From Streptomyces roseifaciens (lineage in GTDB: Bacteria > Actinomycetota > Actinomycetes > Streptomycetales > Streptomycetaceae): a DNA stretch of 64,000 nt. This document shows positions 9,597 through 19,143 of this stretch, in pieces. Location of the stretch: the NCBI RefSeq assembly GCF_001445655.1, contig NZ_LNBE01000003.1:2566733-2630732 (forward strand), written 5' to 3'. The notes beneath the pieces are model-generated. The model worked only from the letters and a program-made list of their open reading frames with translations, was not told where the DNA came from and did not search any database. The position numbers and the translations under genes were made by a program. The first letter of the stretch is position 1. Every line of letters begins with the position of its first letter.

Positions 9597-10100
9597 ATGG
9601 TCTTCTTCCGGATCGTACGACAGGTCCCGCTGCAGGCCGGGACTGTTTGGGAACGGCTCACACACTGGGAGGGACACGCCGCCCACGTGCCGTTCACCAC
9701 GATCGAGGTGATCACTCCACCACCCACTCGCGCAGGAACGCGGTTCGTCGCCCGTACCCGTCTCGGTCCCGTCGCCTTCGGTGACCCCATGGAGGTCGTG
9801 AGATGGGAGCCGCCCTCGTCCCGCGCCGATCCCGGCCACTGCCGGGTGGAGAAGCGAGGGCGTGTTGTCCGGGGCTGGGCCGAGATCACACTGCGGCCTG
9901 TCACCGGCGAGGCGGACGCACGATGGTGCCGCATCGTGTGGTCCGCCGAAGTGCGCTTGCGCGGAGTGCCCCGATCCCTCGACGGCGTGGCAGGAAGGGC
10001 TGCACGCCTGATGTACGGGCGGATCATCGACGGCCTGCTGCTGGAATCAGCACGGGGAAGTGGCTGCGGCGACCGTGGCAACCGTCACCACATGCGGTGA
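9597..10100 (+). CDS. START/SRPBCC-like (polyketide cyclase-type) protein
   Basis: A 167-residue protein with the start-strand and helix arrangement of the SRPBCC fold: FFRIVRQVPLQAGTVWERLT, then strands around RFVARTRLG and a C-terminal helix. Members bind lipids or cyclise and hydroxylate aromatic compounds; no specific ligand can be inferred. I chose ATG 9597 because the fold begins there; the open frame extends 27 codons further into the glyoxalase gene. The short gap after the glyoxalase gene suggests a common transcript. The family call is by fold pattern only. Confidence 0.7.
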   Translation: MVFFRIVRQVPLQAGTVWERLTHWEGHAAHVPFTTIEVITPPPTRAGTRFVARTRLGPVAFGDPMEVVRWEPPSSRADPGHCRVEKRGRVVRGWAEITLRPVTGEADARWCRIVWSAEVRLRGVPRSLDGVAGRAARLMYGRIIDGLLLESARGSGCGDRGNRHHMR

Positions 10101-10344
10101 GTAGGGTGTTTCGGATCCTCGGTTTCAGCAGGCCGTGAGGACTGCGCCGACACCGTGTCGGGGGGTGGTGGGCCGCGGAGCGGACCTGTCGGGCTCGTGG
10201 CGGAGGGCGCAGCCGTGCAGGTGCCTTTAACCTGGGCACGTTGGGACCTGTTCGATCACGAAATGCCGGCGGCTGAGGGCAGAGTGCGGCCGAAGGGTGA
10301 TCGAGTAGCGGGGCGGACGCCCGGCCGGGCCGACACACGGTGCG

Positions 10345-10785
10345 TCATCCTGCTTCGGCCGGAGATGGGACGCAGGCTTCGATGTCACCACTGGACGCCA
10401 GTGCTCGGCGAAGCGGGAGTGCTGTCAGCAGGACGAAGATGCCGAAGAGCGTGATCGGCAACAGCCCTATCGGGCGGAGAAAGGCGGTGGGATGCGTCAT
10501 GACCGTGCTCCATGCGACGTTACAGTTGCCCACCACGTCCGCGAACATGACCACGGCAGCAAGCAACGGCCCACCAGGGCGGGCACGAATGATCATTAGT
10601 GCGGCCAGCGGGTCCAGCAGCAACAGCCCGTGGAAGAGCAGTTGCACGGGCAACGGCGCGTAGCCGTAGGCGTCAAGCCCACCCGTCGCCAGAAAATACC
10701 CGTGCGCTCCCGTCCCTTCCAGGAACCCGACCACGTACACCGACGCCGTGCACCGGACCCAAACCGGACGATCTCCCCATTGCAT
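10345..10785 (-). CDS. Small four-helix membrane protein, unknown
   Basis: A 146-residue protein with four hydrophobic segments separated by short loops, ending in a charged tail. ATG 10785 is preceded by AGGG at 9 bases on the minus strand; GTG 10794 is an alternative in the same frame. No family is recognised. The gene stands alone between convergent and divergent neighbours. It is likely a cytoplasmic membrane protein. Confidence 0.7.
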   Translation of the reverse strand: MQWGDRPVWVRCTASVYVVGFLEGTGAHGYFLATGGLDAYGYAPLPVQLLFHGLLLLDPLAALMIIRARPGGPLLAAVVMFADVVGNCNVAWSTVMTHPTAFLRPIGLLPITLFGIFVLLTALPLRRALASSGDIEACVPSPAEAG

Positions 10786-11835
10786 GGCGGTCACCCTAAC
10801 TCGCCCTCGGACACCAGCCTCGAACCAGGCGCCGAACTTGATTCTCGGGTGGGGTTTTGCCGGATGATTGAGCAGCCTCCACCTGACTTGCGGACACCGC
10901 GCCGACCGCCGCTACCCACTCACCGGAGGACCTTCAGCAGCACCAACCACCGAAAGCCAGCAAGGGCAAGGGCTTTCTCCACCGCCGGCTTCGGCGCTGA
11001 TGTGCTGCTGATCCCAGGTGGAACAGACCGACAGGCCGCGGCGAAGTCGAGGGAGCCCGGTGCCCCGAAGACCTGGACGGGGCGAGGAGCCGTACGGAGT
11101 GCGGGTCCAGGGTGGAGAGCGCCGCCACGAGGGCGTCGATCGTCTCCACGGCGTCCTCGATGGCGACGGCGCTCCAGCCGCCCTGGCCGGTGCGCTCCGC
11201 GGTGTGCATCGGTGCGGGGGATTCGGGCGTGCGCCCGGTGTGGGGTGGTGAGCCGTACTTCGCGATCAGCGCCTTGCGCGAGGGCAGCGCGGACCACGTG
11301 CGCACCCTGCGCCCGACGCGGCGCGGACACCGCCCGCGCCGGTCCACCCGGCTGCTCACCCGGCTGCCCCGGGCCCGGGACAAGGCCGAGTCACTGTCGG
11401 GCCCGACACCTATCGCCGGTATCGCACCTAACGGCGAGTCAGTGAGGCCATCTTCGTCCCGCATCACGTTGCGCCGGTGGCGGGGCCGGCCAGGGTAGTT
11501 CGCCGACCGACCCGAGAAGCCGGGTTACGGCCCCTCCCGAGCGGTTGCCCGAATCGACGCCCCGGCGTGTGAAGATGCACAACGGCAGCGAAGGCGCGGC
11601 ACCGCAATGCCACGGCACGGCACGGCACGAGCGGCTGCGGGGACGGGACGGGTAACGGCTGCCGCCCGCCTGTCCCGACTTCTCCGGGCACAGTCGACAA
11701 TCGCCGCAACCGGCGATGAACTGCTCTTGAGTGCCTTTACCATTCCTGCACGTCAACCTCAACCACTGCTTTTGGAATTGGCTGGTTATGATCGGCATCC
11801 ACTCCGAAATGGTCGGCTGTGTTTGACGAGGACTG
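10786..11835. other. Long region without a confident gene
   Basis: A minus-strand frame at 10934-11467 reads partly like protein (for example AVETIDALVAALSTL) but has no ribosome binding site, no recognisable family, and runs on into Arg/Ser-rich shadow sequence at both ends. It may be a decayed gene. The last 130 bases are the leader of the conservon operon: the sequence just before ATG 11836 is comparatively AT-rich for this genome. Confidence 0.4.
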
Positions 11836-14178
11836 ATGACTCCCACAGGATCCGAAGGCCCGGGCGAGCCGGTACGAAGAAGCCGACGACGAGCCGTGCG
11901 CCTGCGTACCCTGCTCATCTGGCTCGCAGTGGTGCCCACCCTGGCGATGGGCGTCCAGGTCATCATCAGCTCCGAGCGGTCGCTGCAGGAGGCCCGGCAC
12001 CTGCGCGAGGACGTGGCGGCCGGGCGGCAGACCGTCGTACCGTTGTACCAGCTCATGACCAAACTGCAGTCGGAGCGTGCGGTCACCGCCGCCTGGTGGT
12101 CGGGCATGCCCGTACCCGGGGCCGACCTGCGTAACCGCCGGGCCGACACCGACCGGGCCGTCACCGCGTTCCTGAAGTCGTCGGACCCCGATCAGGTCCA
12201 TTCCGACCGGGCGAAGGACCGCCTCCGTGAAGTCGCGCGGGGGCTGGCCGACCTGGGCGCCCAGCGCGAACGGGCCGACGCACGCCACGGGAGCCCGGAC
12301 GACACCGTCAACTACTACACCGAGCTGATAGGCGGGACGGTCCGTTGCTACGGAGACTTCAGCCACGTCGACGACGGCGCGCTCACGCAGGAGACGACGT
12401 CGCTCGTGGCCCTGCTCTCGGCGGCGGAGGCGGTGGCTCGCGAGGATGCCATCCTCGCGCTGTCGGGCCCCTCCGGGAAGCTGACGTCCGCCAGGTTCGG
12501 TGAATTCGTCCAAGCCGCCGGAGCGGCCGACTACTTGTACGACTCGGTCGCCCGCGACCTGCCCCTCGACGACCAGGACGCTCTCCAGCGGATCCTCACC
12601 TCCACCGCCTGGCAGACCAAATCCCGCATCGAAAAAGCCGTCGTCGACGAGCACAGGGACGTCTCTTCCGGCGTCGTGCTGCCGCCGGATGTCAGCGACT
12701 GGCGGGCGGCCTACGGCACCTTCTCCGCCCAGTTGAACACCCTCGAGGAGGGCGAGCTGCAGGAGCTGCTCGCCCACGCCGACGACCGGGCGGCCGAGCT
12801 GGAGCACCAGGTCGTCGTCCTGGTGGCGGCGAGCAGTGCCGCCCTCCTGCTGGTCGTCGCCGTCGTGGTCTTCACGACGCGTTCGGTCCTGCGCCGTTTG
12901 CGGGACCTCCACGACCGCACGGTGGCGGTCGCCGAGGAGACCCTGCCGGAGGTCGTGGCCCGTCTCCGGCGCGGAGAAGCCGTCGGCGCAGACGCGCTGC
13001 CGCAGCCGGGGGGCGAACAGGACGAGGTCGGACGGATCAGCGACGCCTTCGCCCGCGTCGTCGCCGTGTCCGTCGAGGGGCACCGGGAGCTCGCCGACGA
13101 GCGGCAGGGCTTCAGCGTGTTCGCCTCCGGTATCGCCGCACGGACCGGGAACCTGGTCAGCCGGCAGCTCGCCCTCACCGAGCACATCCAGGACACCTTC
13201 GGCCAGGACGAGGCACTCCTCGCCGACCTCATGAGCTCCGATCAGCTCACGGTCGGCATGCGCAGGCAGATCGAGAACCTGCTCATCCTGGCGGATGGAG
13301 AGATCCCCGACCCGCACATGGAGCCCATGCGCATCGCCGATCTGCTGCGCGAGGCGGCCGCCGAAGTCGAGGACTTCCGGCGCATCGACCGGCACGCCAT
13401 GGACGAGACCAGCGTGGAGGCCGGCGTGATCAGCCAGCTCAGCCACCTCCTGGCGGAGCTGCTGGACAACGCCACCCGTTTCTCCCCGCCGACGACGAGG
13501 GTCGCCATCCGGTCCGAACTGGTCGGCGACGGTCTCTGCATCGAGGTCGAGGACCGCGGCCCGCGGGTCACCGCCGAGAGGTACGAGGAGATGAACGCCC
13601 GACTGCACTCGGCCCCGCCGTACTCCGTGCTCGCCCGGAACGCCTACCGGCTCGGCCTCTTCGTGGTCGGCCACCTCGCCGACCAGCTCGGGGCGACGGT
13701 CACGCTGCGCCGGTCGGCGTTCGGCGGAACCTCCGCCATAGTGATCGTCCCGGGTGAGCACCTCGTGACGACCCCGGAGCGCCCTGCGGTGCCCGTACCG
13801 GTGGAGGAACCCCGGTCCGAACCGCAGTCCGCCGAGGAGCGGCGGCCGAAGCTCGTCCCGCAGCGGCCGTCCGGCGAGCCCGCTCCCGGCGCGCCGGGCC
13901 TGCCCCGCCGCCTGCGGAAGGAGCAGGCACGGGACGCCGGGAACACGGCGCCGGAGGTACCGCCACGGCCCGGTTCCGGGGACACCTCCGGCCGGCCGGC
14001 CCTCCCCGAGCGCATCCCGCAGGCCCACTTGGCCCAGCAGCTCCGCGAGCCGCGCGCGGCCGGAACGGTGGACGTGGGCCAGGACGCCGCCACCCCCGAA
14101 GAGGTGGCCGACGCCTGGGCCGACTACGAAGACAGCACCAGGCAAGTGGAACTCGAGCTCCGACAGGACCAGCCATGA
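11836..14178 (+). CDS. Conservon sensor histidine kinase-like protein (CvnA type)
   Basis: A 780-residue membrane sensor. A transmembrane segment lies at residues ~24-44, then an extracellular helical nitrate/sulfonate-sensor-like domain, a second transmembrane segment at ~320-345 and a HAMP-like linker. The GHKL ATPase has N-box LLAELLDNATRFSPP near residue 540 and G-box VEDRGPR near 570. The C-terminus (~650-780) is a Pro/Arg-rich disordered tail typical of CvnA proteins. These kinases signal to the small roadblock/DUF742/GTPase partners encoded next. The gene overlaps the next one by ATGA (14175-14178). The set of four is a conservon, a module repeated many times in Streptomyces genomes that tunes development and antibiotic production. 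Which numbered conservon this is cannot be told. Confidence 0.92.
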   Translation: MTPTGSEGPGEPVRRSRRRAVRLRTLLIWLAVVPTLAMGVQVIISSERSLQEARHLREDVAAGRQTVVPLYQLMTKLQSERAVTAAWWSGMPVPGADLRNRRADTDRAVTAFLKSSDPDQVHSDRAKDRLREVARGLADLGAQRERADARHGSPDDTVNYYTELIGGTVRCYGDFSHVDDGALTQETTSLVALLSAAEAVAREDAILALSGPSGKLTSARFGEFVQAAGAADYLYDSVARDLPLDDQDALQRILTSTAWQTKSRIEKAVVDEHRDVSSGVVLPPDVSDWRAAYGTFSAQLNTLEEGELQELLAHADDRAAELEHQVVVLVAASSAALLLVVAVVVFTTRSVLRRLRDLHDRTVAVAEETLPEVVARLRRGEAVGADALPQPGGEQDEVGRISDAFARVVAVSVEGHRELADERQGFSVFASGIAARTGNLVSRQLALTEHIQDTFGQDEALLADLMSSDQLTVGMRRQIENLLILADGEIPDPHMEPMRIADLLREAAAEVEDFRRIDRHAMDETSVEAGVISQLSHLLAELLDNATRFSPPTTRVAIRSELVGDGLCIEVEDRGPRVTAERYEEMNARLHSAPPYSVLARNAYRLGLFVVGHLADQLGATVTLRRSAFGGTSAIVIVPGEHLVTTPERPAVPVPVEEPRSEPQSAEERRPKLVPQRPSGEPAPGAPGLPRRLRKEQARDAGNTAPEVPPRPGSGDTSGRPALPERIPQAHLAQQLREPRAAGTVDVGQDAATPEEVADAWADYEDSTRQVELELRQDQP

Positions 14179-14585
14179 CCATGACGACGACACAGAACGA
14201 TGCGATCTACAGCATCCTGGACAACAATCTGAGCAGGATCGCGGGGATCCAGGGAGCCGTACTCCTCTCCAACGACGGGATCAAGCTCAGCGCCTACATG
14301 CTGGAGCGGGACCAAGCCGAACGGGTCGCCGCCGCGTCCTCCGGTATCGCGTCCACCATGAAGGCCATCTCGCGGGAGATCGACGGCGGCGGAGTGATCC
14401 GCCAACTCGTCGAGATGGAAGACCGGTACCTGTGCATCGTCGGGTGCGGATCGGGCAGCACCCTGATCGTGGTGGCCTCCCGCAAGGCACGGCTCGGGGA
14501 ACTGGGCGGCGAGACGGTCCGCGCCGCGCAGGCGCTCGGCGAGTGGCTGGACACCCCGGAGCGTTCACAGGCGCCCACCTCGTAA
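14175..14585 (+). CDS. Roadblock/LC7-domain protein (CvnB type)
   Basis: A 136-residue roadblock/LC7 protein, the standard length for CvnB. It contains GIQGAVLLSNDGIKLSAY near residues 24-41 and CIVGCGSGSTLIVVAS near 93-108. Roadblock proteins are regulators of Ras-like GTPases, here presumably the CvnD-type GTPase two genes downstream. The start ATG overlaps the kinase stop codon, and the stop TAA overlaps the next ATG (14583-14587), so the four products are translationally coupled. Confidence 0.92.
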   Translation: MTMTTTQNDAIYSILDNNLSRIAGIQGAVLLSNDGIKLSAYMLERDQAERVAAASSGIASTMKAISREIDGGGVIRQLVEMEDRYLCIVGCGSGSTLIVVASRKARLGELGGETVRAAQALGEWLDTPERSQAPTS

Positions 14586-14953
14586 TGGCGGCCGACCCCC
14601 AGCCCGGACGGCGCCGCCGGACGCGGCTGTACGCCCTCACCGACGGGCGTACGGCCGCGTCCCGCCACGGCCTGACGATGGACACCGTGATCACAGCGGC
14701 CCCCGGTGCCGGCCACGGTCACGGCAGCCTGCCCACGGAATGGCAGGAGATCCTCGCCATGTGCCCGTCGCCGAACGGACGGGCGGTCGCCGAGATCGCC
14801 GCCCGGATGCGGATGCGCCTGACTCCCATGGTGGTCCTGCTCGGCGAGCTGCTGGAACGCGGCCTGATCCGTCACCGGCCGCCGCTGGACGCCTCCGAGA
14901 CCTCCAATGTCCACCTGCTCATGAAAATCAGGGACAACCTTGCCCGACTATGA
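14585..14953 (+). CDS. DUF742 protein (CvnC type)
   Basis: A 122-residue DUF742 protein, with a basic N-terminus then RLYALTDGR near residues 14-22. The winged-helix-like core is LPTEWQEILAMCP, VAEIAARM and LTPMVVLLGELLERGLI, and the end is SNVHLLMKIRDNL. This is the third member of the conservon operon; it is thought to bind the partner proteins at the membrane sensor. It starts within the stop codon of the roadblock gene and overlaps the next gene by 14 bases. Confidence 0.92.
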   Translation: MAADPQPGRRRRTRLYALTDGRTAASRHGLTMDTVITAAPGAGHGHGSLPTEWQEILAMCPSPNGRAVAEIAARMRMRLTPMVVLLGELLERGLIRHRPPLDASETSNVHLLMKIRDNLARL

Positions 14954-15533
14954 CAGCGCCGCCGCGCCGGAAGCGTCCCCCGTCAAGATCCTCGTCGCCG
15001 GGGGCTTCGGAGTCGGCAAGACGACTCTGGTCGAGGCCGTCTCCGAGATCGATCCGCTGCGGACCGAGGAGCGGCTGACGTCCGCCGGCGTCGGCGTCGA
15101 CGACCTCGACGGCATCGAGAGCAAGACGGCGACCACGGTCGCGATGGACTTCGGTCGCATCACCCTCACCGACGCCGGAGTGGCCCTGTACCTCTTCGGC
15201 ACACCGGGCCAGGAACGCTTCTGGTTCATGTGGGACGACCTGCTGTACGGGGCGCTCGGGGCCGTCGTCCTGGTCGACACCCGGAGGCTGGACCGCAGCT
15301 TCCCCGCCATCGACTTCTTCGAGAACCGCGGACTGCCGTTCATCGTGGGCGCGAACTGCTTCAACGGCGAGAAGCCGTACACCCCCGAGGAGATCAAGGC
15401 AGCCCTGCACCTGAGGGACCCGGACACCCCCGTCCTCCTGCTCGACGCCCGCTCCCGGGAGGACGTCCGCAGCTGCTTGCTCTCGCTGCTGGACCGGCTC
15501 ATCGCACAGGCACGCCTCACCGCGCCCGCCTGA
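14940..15533 (+). CDS. Conservon small GTPase (CvnD type)
   Basis: A 197-residue Ras-like GTPase. The P-loop GGFGVGKTT is near residue 21, and the switch II-type motif FGTPGQERF is near residue 81. As in CvnD proteins, the usual NKxD is replaced by an NCF-type sequence (GANCFNGE). It begins at TTG 14940, inside the end of the DUF742 gene; the overlapping start is typical for this operon. It probably acts as the output switch of the membrane sensor complex. No terminator hairpin was noticed directly after the stop. Confidence 0.92.
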   Translation: MPDYDSAAAPEASPVKILVAGGFGVGKTTLVEAVSEIDPLRTEERLTSAGVGVDDLDGIESKTATTVAMDFGRITLTDAGVALYLFGTPGQERFWFMWDDLLYGALGAVVLVDTRRLDRSFPAIDFFENRGLPFIVGANCFNGEKPYTPEEIKAALHLRDPDTPVLLLDARSREDVRSCLLSLLDRLIAQARLTAPA

Positions 15534-16315
15534 CGGCGGACGGCCGGAGGCGTCACGGTGGCGACAGCGGCTCCAGCACGACCCACCGGAAGGCCGGCGC
15601 TCTGGGAACAGAGGGACTCCAAACCGCCGGTGCGCGGGCCCAAGTTCTCCAGGATCCCCAGCCGATTCGCGGCGCGGGATGCCGGCCCGCGGCGCTACCG
15701 TCAGGTGGATTCGCAGGCGGCGGCCGACCCACCGCAGAATGCGCGACGCCCTTGATGACCTGGGGCGTCTGGCCAATCGCATGTCGGTGCCGGAGGTGAT
15801 CGGCAGGTTTCTGCCTCGCCGAGAACAGCGGCGGCCGCAGGCGCGGAGGTGACGCCCCACCAGCGACAGGAAATCGACAAGTGGGTAGAGCGCGCGCGGG
15901 GCATGAAGATCCAGCCCGGCGCCGCCCACGCCCGTAGAATCCGTGGTGGCTGGCCGGGAGGACTTTACGAAGCCGGCGCGGCCCGGGACCTCGCCGGGTA
16001 AGCACCTTTCCTCCCAGCATGACCGGCGGCGCGCTGTGCCGCCTCAAGCAGGGTCCAAGGGTAAATCCGAGAAACGCGCGGCATCTGCGCGGCTCGAAGC
16101 CCAGCCGACTAGGCCCTGTCTGATGGGTCGGTGACGAACCGAGACGAGAACTCGTGGGCCACCGTCAACAGAACCTCGTATACGCATGCGTTGACCGCAT
16201 TTCTGTAGTCGGGTTGAAGCGCGAACCATCCTGGAAGGGGTTCGCCGCATGCAACAGGGGACGTTCGGCTACGGGCACCGGTCCCCAAGGCTGGGTTCGG
16301 GGTAGAGACGCGGAA
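15534..16315. other. Intergenic stretch with an orphan IS-end-like motif
   Basis: No gene of supportable length. A 37-codon frame from ATG about 15738 (MRDALDDLGRL) reads like protein but is isolated. Near 16108 the motif CTAGGCCCTGTCTGATGGG resembles the outer ends of the IS5-type elements at 19.14 kb and 20.87 kb, so a solo IS terminus may lie here. Confidence 0.4.
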
Positions 16316-16359
16316 GGCCCCGCACGGAACCGGGAGGCCGGGGGTTCACGTGCGGGGCC
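16316..16359 (-). terminator. Hairpin terminator after the 16.4-kb secreted-protein gene
   Basis: An 11-base perfect stem (16316-16326 with 16349-16359) 20 bases beyond the stop of the minus-strand gene. The loop region is itself partly complementary. Confidence 0.65.
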
Positions 16360-16380
16360 GCGCTTACGGGGTGGGGGCCG

Positions 16381-17646
16381 TCAGACTCTGGTCAGGGTGT
16401 ACGTACCCGTACCGTCCTGCCTGCCGCTGGAGTACTGGCGGATCAACTCCCCGTCCGCGTACCGGTCGTGGCCCATCATGGAGCCGGTGTACTTGTTCTG
16501 CAGACCGATCTTCGAGCTGCCGGGTACGTCGCGGTAGATGTAGAACCGCTGGAGGTCGTCCTCCCCGCAGGTGGCCGTCGTCAGGTAGGCCTGCTCCCGG
16601 TTGGCGATGTCCGCCGGGATGGTCGCGCATCCGCCGTTGCCCCAGTTCCACAGGGACGCCTCGATGACGCCGTTGCGCTCGGTCACGTTGCACAGGCGCC
16701 AGTTGTCCAGGTGGGCACTGGTCCAATTGGATTGGCGCAGGCGGATGCCGTCGTTGGCCAGGAGCGGTGCGCTCCAGTTCAGGGGCTTGCCGGGGACGTC
16801 GATCTTGTTGACGGCGGATTGGCAGTTCAGGGCGGCCCGCGTGGCGGGGGCCGGGCTCCCGGTGGCCCTCACGCTCTTCTCAGCCTTGGCGGCTTCCTCG
16901 GCTTCGTGCCCGGCCTTGGCGGCCTCAGCCTTCGCCGAGGGGACCGGCCCGGCCGGGTGCTTCGCGGTGGCGGTGGCGGAGCCGCAGTCGAGGAGGTCCT
17001 GCGCCTTGCGCATGATGCTGTTGGCGGGGACCTTGTCCTCGCAGCGCACCGCGCCTTCTTCGAGGGTGGTGAAGGTGGTGTAGCTGCCGGTGTCGGGGCC
17101 CTCGGTCCACTTCAACGCCCAGCTGCCGTCGCCCTGTTGGGTGCGGTTGCAGTTGAGGCTGCCGTAGGTGCCGGTGACCTTCTTGGTGCCCTTGTAGAGG
17201 CCGTAATAGCCGGGATTGCGGAAGTTCCACGTGACGGACGTCGACGTGCTGCTGGTGGAGGTGTAGTTCACCTGCACATTCAGGCCCAGGCTCGCGCCGA
17301 CGGAGCCGAGGGCCTCGACGGCGAAGCTGCCTTGAACGGTGCCGTTGAGACCGACGGAGACGGAGATGGTCTCCGTGGTGTTCGTGTTGACGCTCTGGTT
17401 GCCGGTCGAGCCTTCGGTGACGTACCAGCCCTTGAAGTGCGTGATGGTGGGGGCGACTTCGGCACTCTTGATGATCGGGTGGCGGGTGCCGAGATCGGCT
17501 GCGGTACAGGCCTGGCCGGGCTGGACTGTCTGCCCGGAGGCGGCCGGGGTGGCGGCGGCCGGGGTGGCGGCCAGGCCCACGGCGGCCGTCGCGGTGGCTA
17601 CGAGCGCTCCGAGCCCTCTGCCCAGGCGGGGTCTTGTGCGGCGCAT
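16381..17646 (-). CDS. Secreted two-domain protein: Ser/Thr-rich beta domain plus lectin-like C-terminus
   Basis: A 421-residue exported protein. The start ATG 17646 follows a strong AGGGGGAAA site and opens a twin-Arg-containing signal peptide (MRRTRPRLGRGLGALV, then an Ala-rich core). Residues ~60-215 form a beta-rich domain with alternating Ser/Thr strands (for example NYTSTSSTSTSVTWNF), a pattern seen in pore-forming hairpins. Next comes an Ala/Glu/Lys helical linker (~220-270). The C-terminal ~150 residues contain repeated Trp-rich strands (LNWSAPLL, LRQSNWTSAHLDNWRL, LWNWGNGGC) resembling a beta-trefoil or other carbohydrate-binding fold. No named family is certain. It is divergently paired with the NucA/NucB-like gene at 17.8 kb, with about 195 bases between starts. 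A secreted toxin or adhesin is an inference only. Confidence 0.7.
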   Translation of the reverse strand: MRRTRPRLGRGLGALVATATAAVGLAATPAAATPAASGQTVQPGQACTAADLGTRHPIIKSAEVAPTITHFKGWYVTEGSTGNQSVNTNTTETISVSVGLNGTVQGSFAVEALGSVGASLGLNVQVNYTSTSSTSTSVTWNFRNPGYYGLYKGTKKVTGTYGSLNCNRTQQGDGSWALKWTEGPDTGSYTTFTTLEEGAVRCEDKVPANSIMRKAQDLLDCGSATATAKHPAGPVPSAKAEAAKAGHEAEEAAKAEKSVRATGSPAPATRAALNCQSAVNKIDVPGKPLNWSAPLLANDGIRLRQSNWTSAHLDNWRLCNVTERNGVIEASLWNWGNGGCATIPADIANREQAYLTTATCGEDDLQRFYIYRDVPGSSKIGLQNKYTGSMMGHDRYADGELIRQYSSGRQDGTGTYTLTRV

Positions 17647-17840
17647 CGTTGTTTCCCCCTGCGTGTGGTCTGTGAGGTGAGTGTGAGTGAAAATAGCGCC
17701 GCCGGGAGCGGCAGGATAATACCACAACTGGCCAAATGAAATCAAGAACTGTCCCGTTCTCGGTTGGCATGAACGAGAGTTGCCCGGTTCCATACCTTCG
17801 GAGTGCCCGCCAAGGGGCCACCGACGGAAGGGACCACCTT

Positions 17841-19127
17841 GTGAAACACCTCAGACGCGGCTTGGCAGCGATAGCCTCGCTCGCCCTCACCGCAGCCCTG
17901 CTCGCCGTGGGCGCCTCCCCGGCCGCAGCCGCCCCGACCGCTCCCCAGGGGTACGGAAATTGCACGGCCGTCCCCGCCGGATCGGATCTGCAAAAGCGTG
18001 GTGCGGCCTGGTCCTGCTCCGGGTCGGACTCTACCGACCGCCGTGTCCCCGCCCCCGTCCTGGCCGCCCCGGACCTTGCCCGCGCCCCCGCCGACGGGGC
18101 GAATGCGGTCAAACTATGCCTCAAGGACTCCAGTGAACGCGTCGTCTCCGACCGGCACGCGTACTGCACGCGGATGTTCATCAGAGAAGTTCTCCTCAAC
18201 AAGGAGAACGTGGCGATCGGCGAGGGCCACATCAGCGTTCTCGCCGTGGGCCTGCTCGACTCCTACGCGGGGAAGTGGACCGAGTCCATCATCGTTGTCC
18301 CCGGCGATATGACAGGCGAGGTGACCGGCGTGGAGGTGTCCCTGGATTCCACGTGCAGCGGCATGTGCAGCACGCAGGGACCGGCCTGGGGCGGCGGATA
18401 CGCGACTGTGGAAAAGGGCGGCGACAACCAGACGGGCACCATCACCTACCTGTCCAGCGTCGCCGCCAAGACGGACATCTCCTACATCAACCTCACCTAC
18501 ACCGTGAGGGCCGCCGCCGTCGGCGGGGTCGGCGTCCCCGGGTACGACACCGCGATCTACGACGGCCCCCAGGTGCGCTGTGACGCGACGATCGGCGACA
18601 CCAGACCCGTCCCCGGCTGTATCGTCTTCGCCGGGCACACGCCCAACGTGACGTTCTCCAGGGCGAAATACCGGGGGGCGGCCGTCGCCTACGAGTGGGC
18701 GCAGAAGAATCTCACGGGCCAGTACGGCACCCCCGGCCACCTGCTGTCGCGGTATATCGACCCGCTTGACCCGGAAGCCGAGGACAGGCGTGCCCTGACC
18801 TGTGACCGTGGGCCGTACAAATTCCCCCGGGGCGCCACCGGTATCCTCAACGACTCCTGTGACGAGTACCCCTTCGCCCGGTCCCGGCAGGGCGGGAATC
18901 CCGGCGACCAGTGTGTGGACATCACCCCGCGCCCCGTCGGCGGCGTATGGGACGTCTCGGGCGTCACCGTCGACCGGGGCACCGGCGTAAGCCCGTACAA
19001 CGCGCCCTGCATCCGGGCTCATGTCGACAACAAGGACAACACCGCTGCGGGCGGCGAGCTGGGGCGGGCGGTGCAGTCCGACCGCATCCTCGACAGTGAG
19101 TGGTACGAGGTGATCATCGTCCCGTAG
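17841..19127 (+). CDS. Secreted protein with C-terminal NucA/NucB-like domain
   Basis: A 428-residue secreted protein. GTG 17841 with GGAAGGGAC upstream opens a clear signal peptide (basic MKHLRRG, Ala/Leu core, cleavage near SPAAAA). The middle (~60-300) is a beta-rich region of unknown family with paired cysteines. The C-terminal ~110 residues carry CDEYPFARS and the later NKDNTAAGGELG and SDRILDSEWYEV segments, which match the NucA/NucB extracellular nuclease domain. The whole protein is far longer than a plain NucB, so the N-terminal part may deliver or restrain the nuclease. No immunity gene of the usual kind follows. A dead relative of the nuclease domain is at 7.6-8.05 kb. Confidence 0.75.
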   Translation: MKHLRRGLAAIASLALTAALLAVGASPAAAAPTAPQGYGNCTAVPAGSDLQKRGAAWSCSGSDSTDRRVPAPVLAAPDLARAPADGANAVKLCLKDSSERVVSDRHAYCTRMFIREVLLNKENVAIGEGHISVLAVGLLDSYAGKWTESIIVVPGDMTGEVTGVEVSLDSTCSGMCSTQGPAWGGGYATVEKGGDNQTGTITYLSSVAAKTDISYINLTYTVRAAAVGGVGVPGYDTAIYDGPQVRCDATIGDTRPVPGCIVFAGHTPNVTFSRAKYRGAAVAYEWAQKNLTGQYGTPGHLLSRYIDPLDPEAEDRRALTCDRGPYKFPRGATGILNDSCDEYPFARSRQGGNPGDQCVDITPRPVGGVWDVSGVTVDRGTGVSPYNAPCIRAHVDNKDNTAAGGELGRAVQSDRILDSEWYEVIIVP

Positions 19128-19143
19128 GAGGCAGACCAGGGGC

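Noticed and set aside
11737..14193. 818-codon open frame on the minus strand opposite the conservon kinase
   Set aside because: It is the GC-biased shadow of the kinase gene; it has no family motif or ribosome binding site, while the plus strand encodes a complete, well-conserved kinase with overlapping partners.
16468..17739. 423-codon plus-strand frame opposite the 16.4-kb secreted protein
   Set aside because: Gly/Val-rich shadow without start signals; the minus strand has a signal peptide, a ribosome binding site and a terminator.
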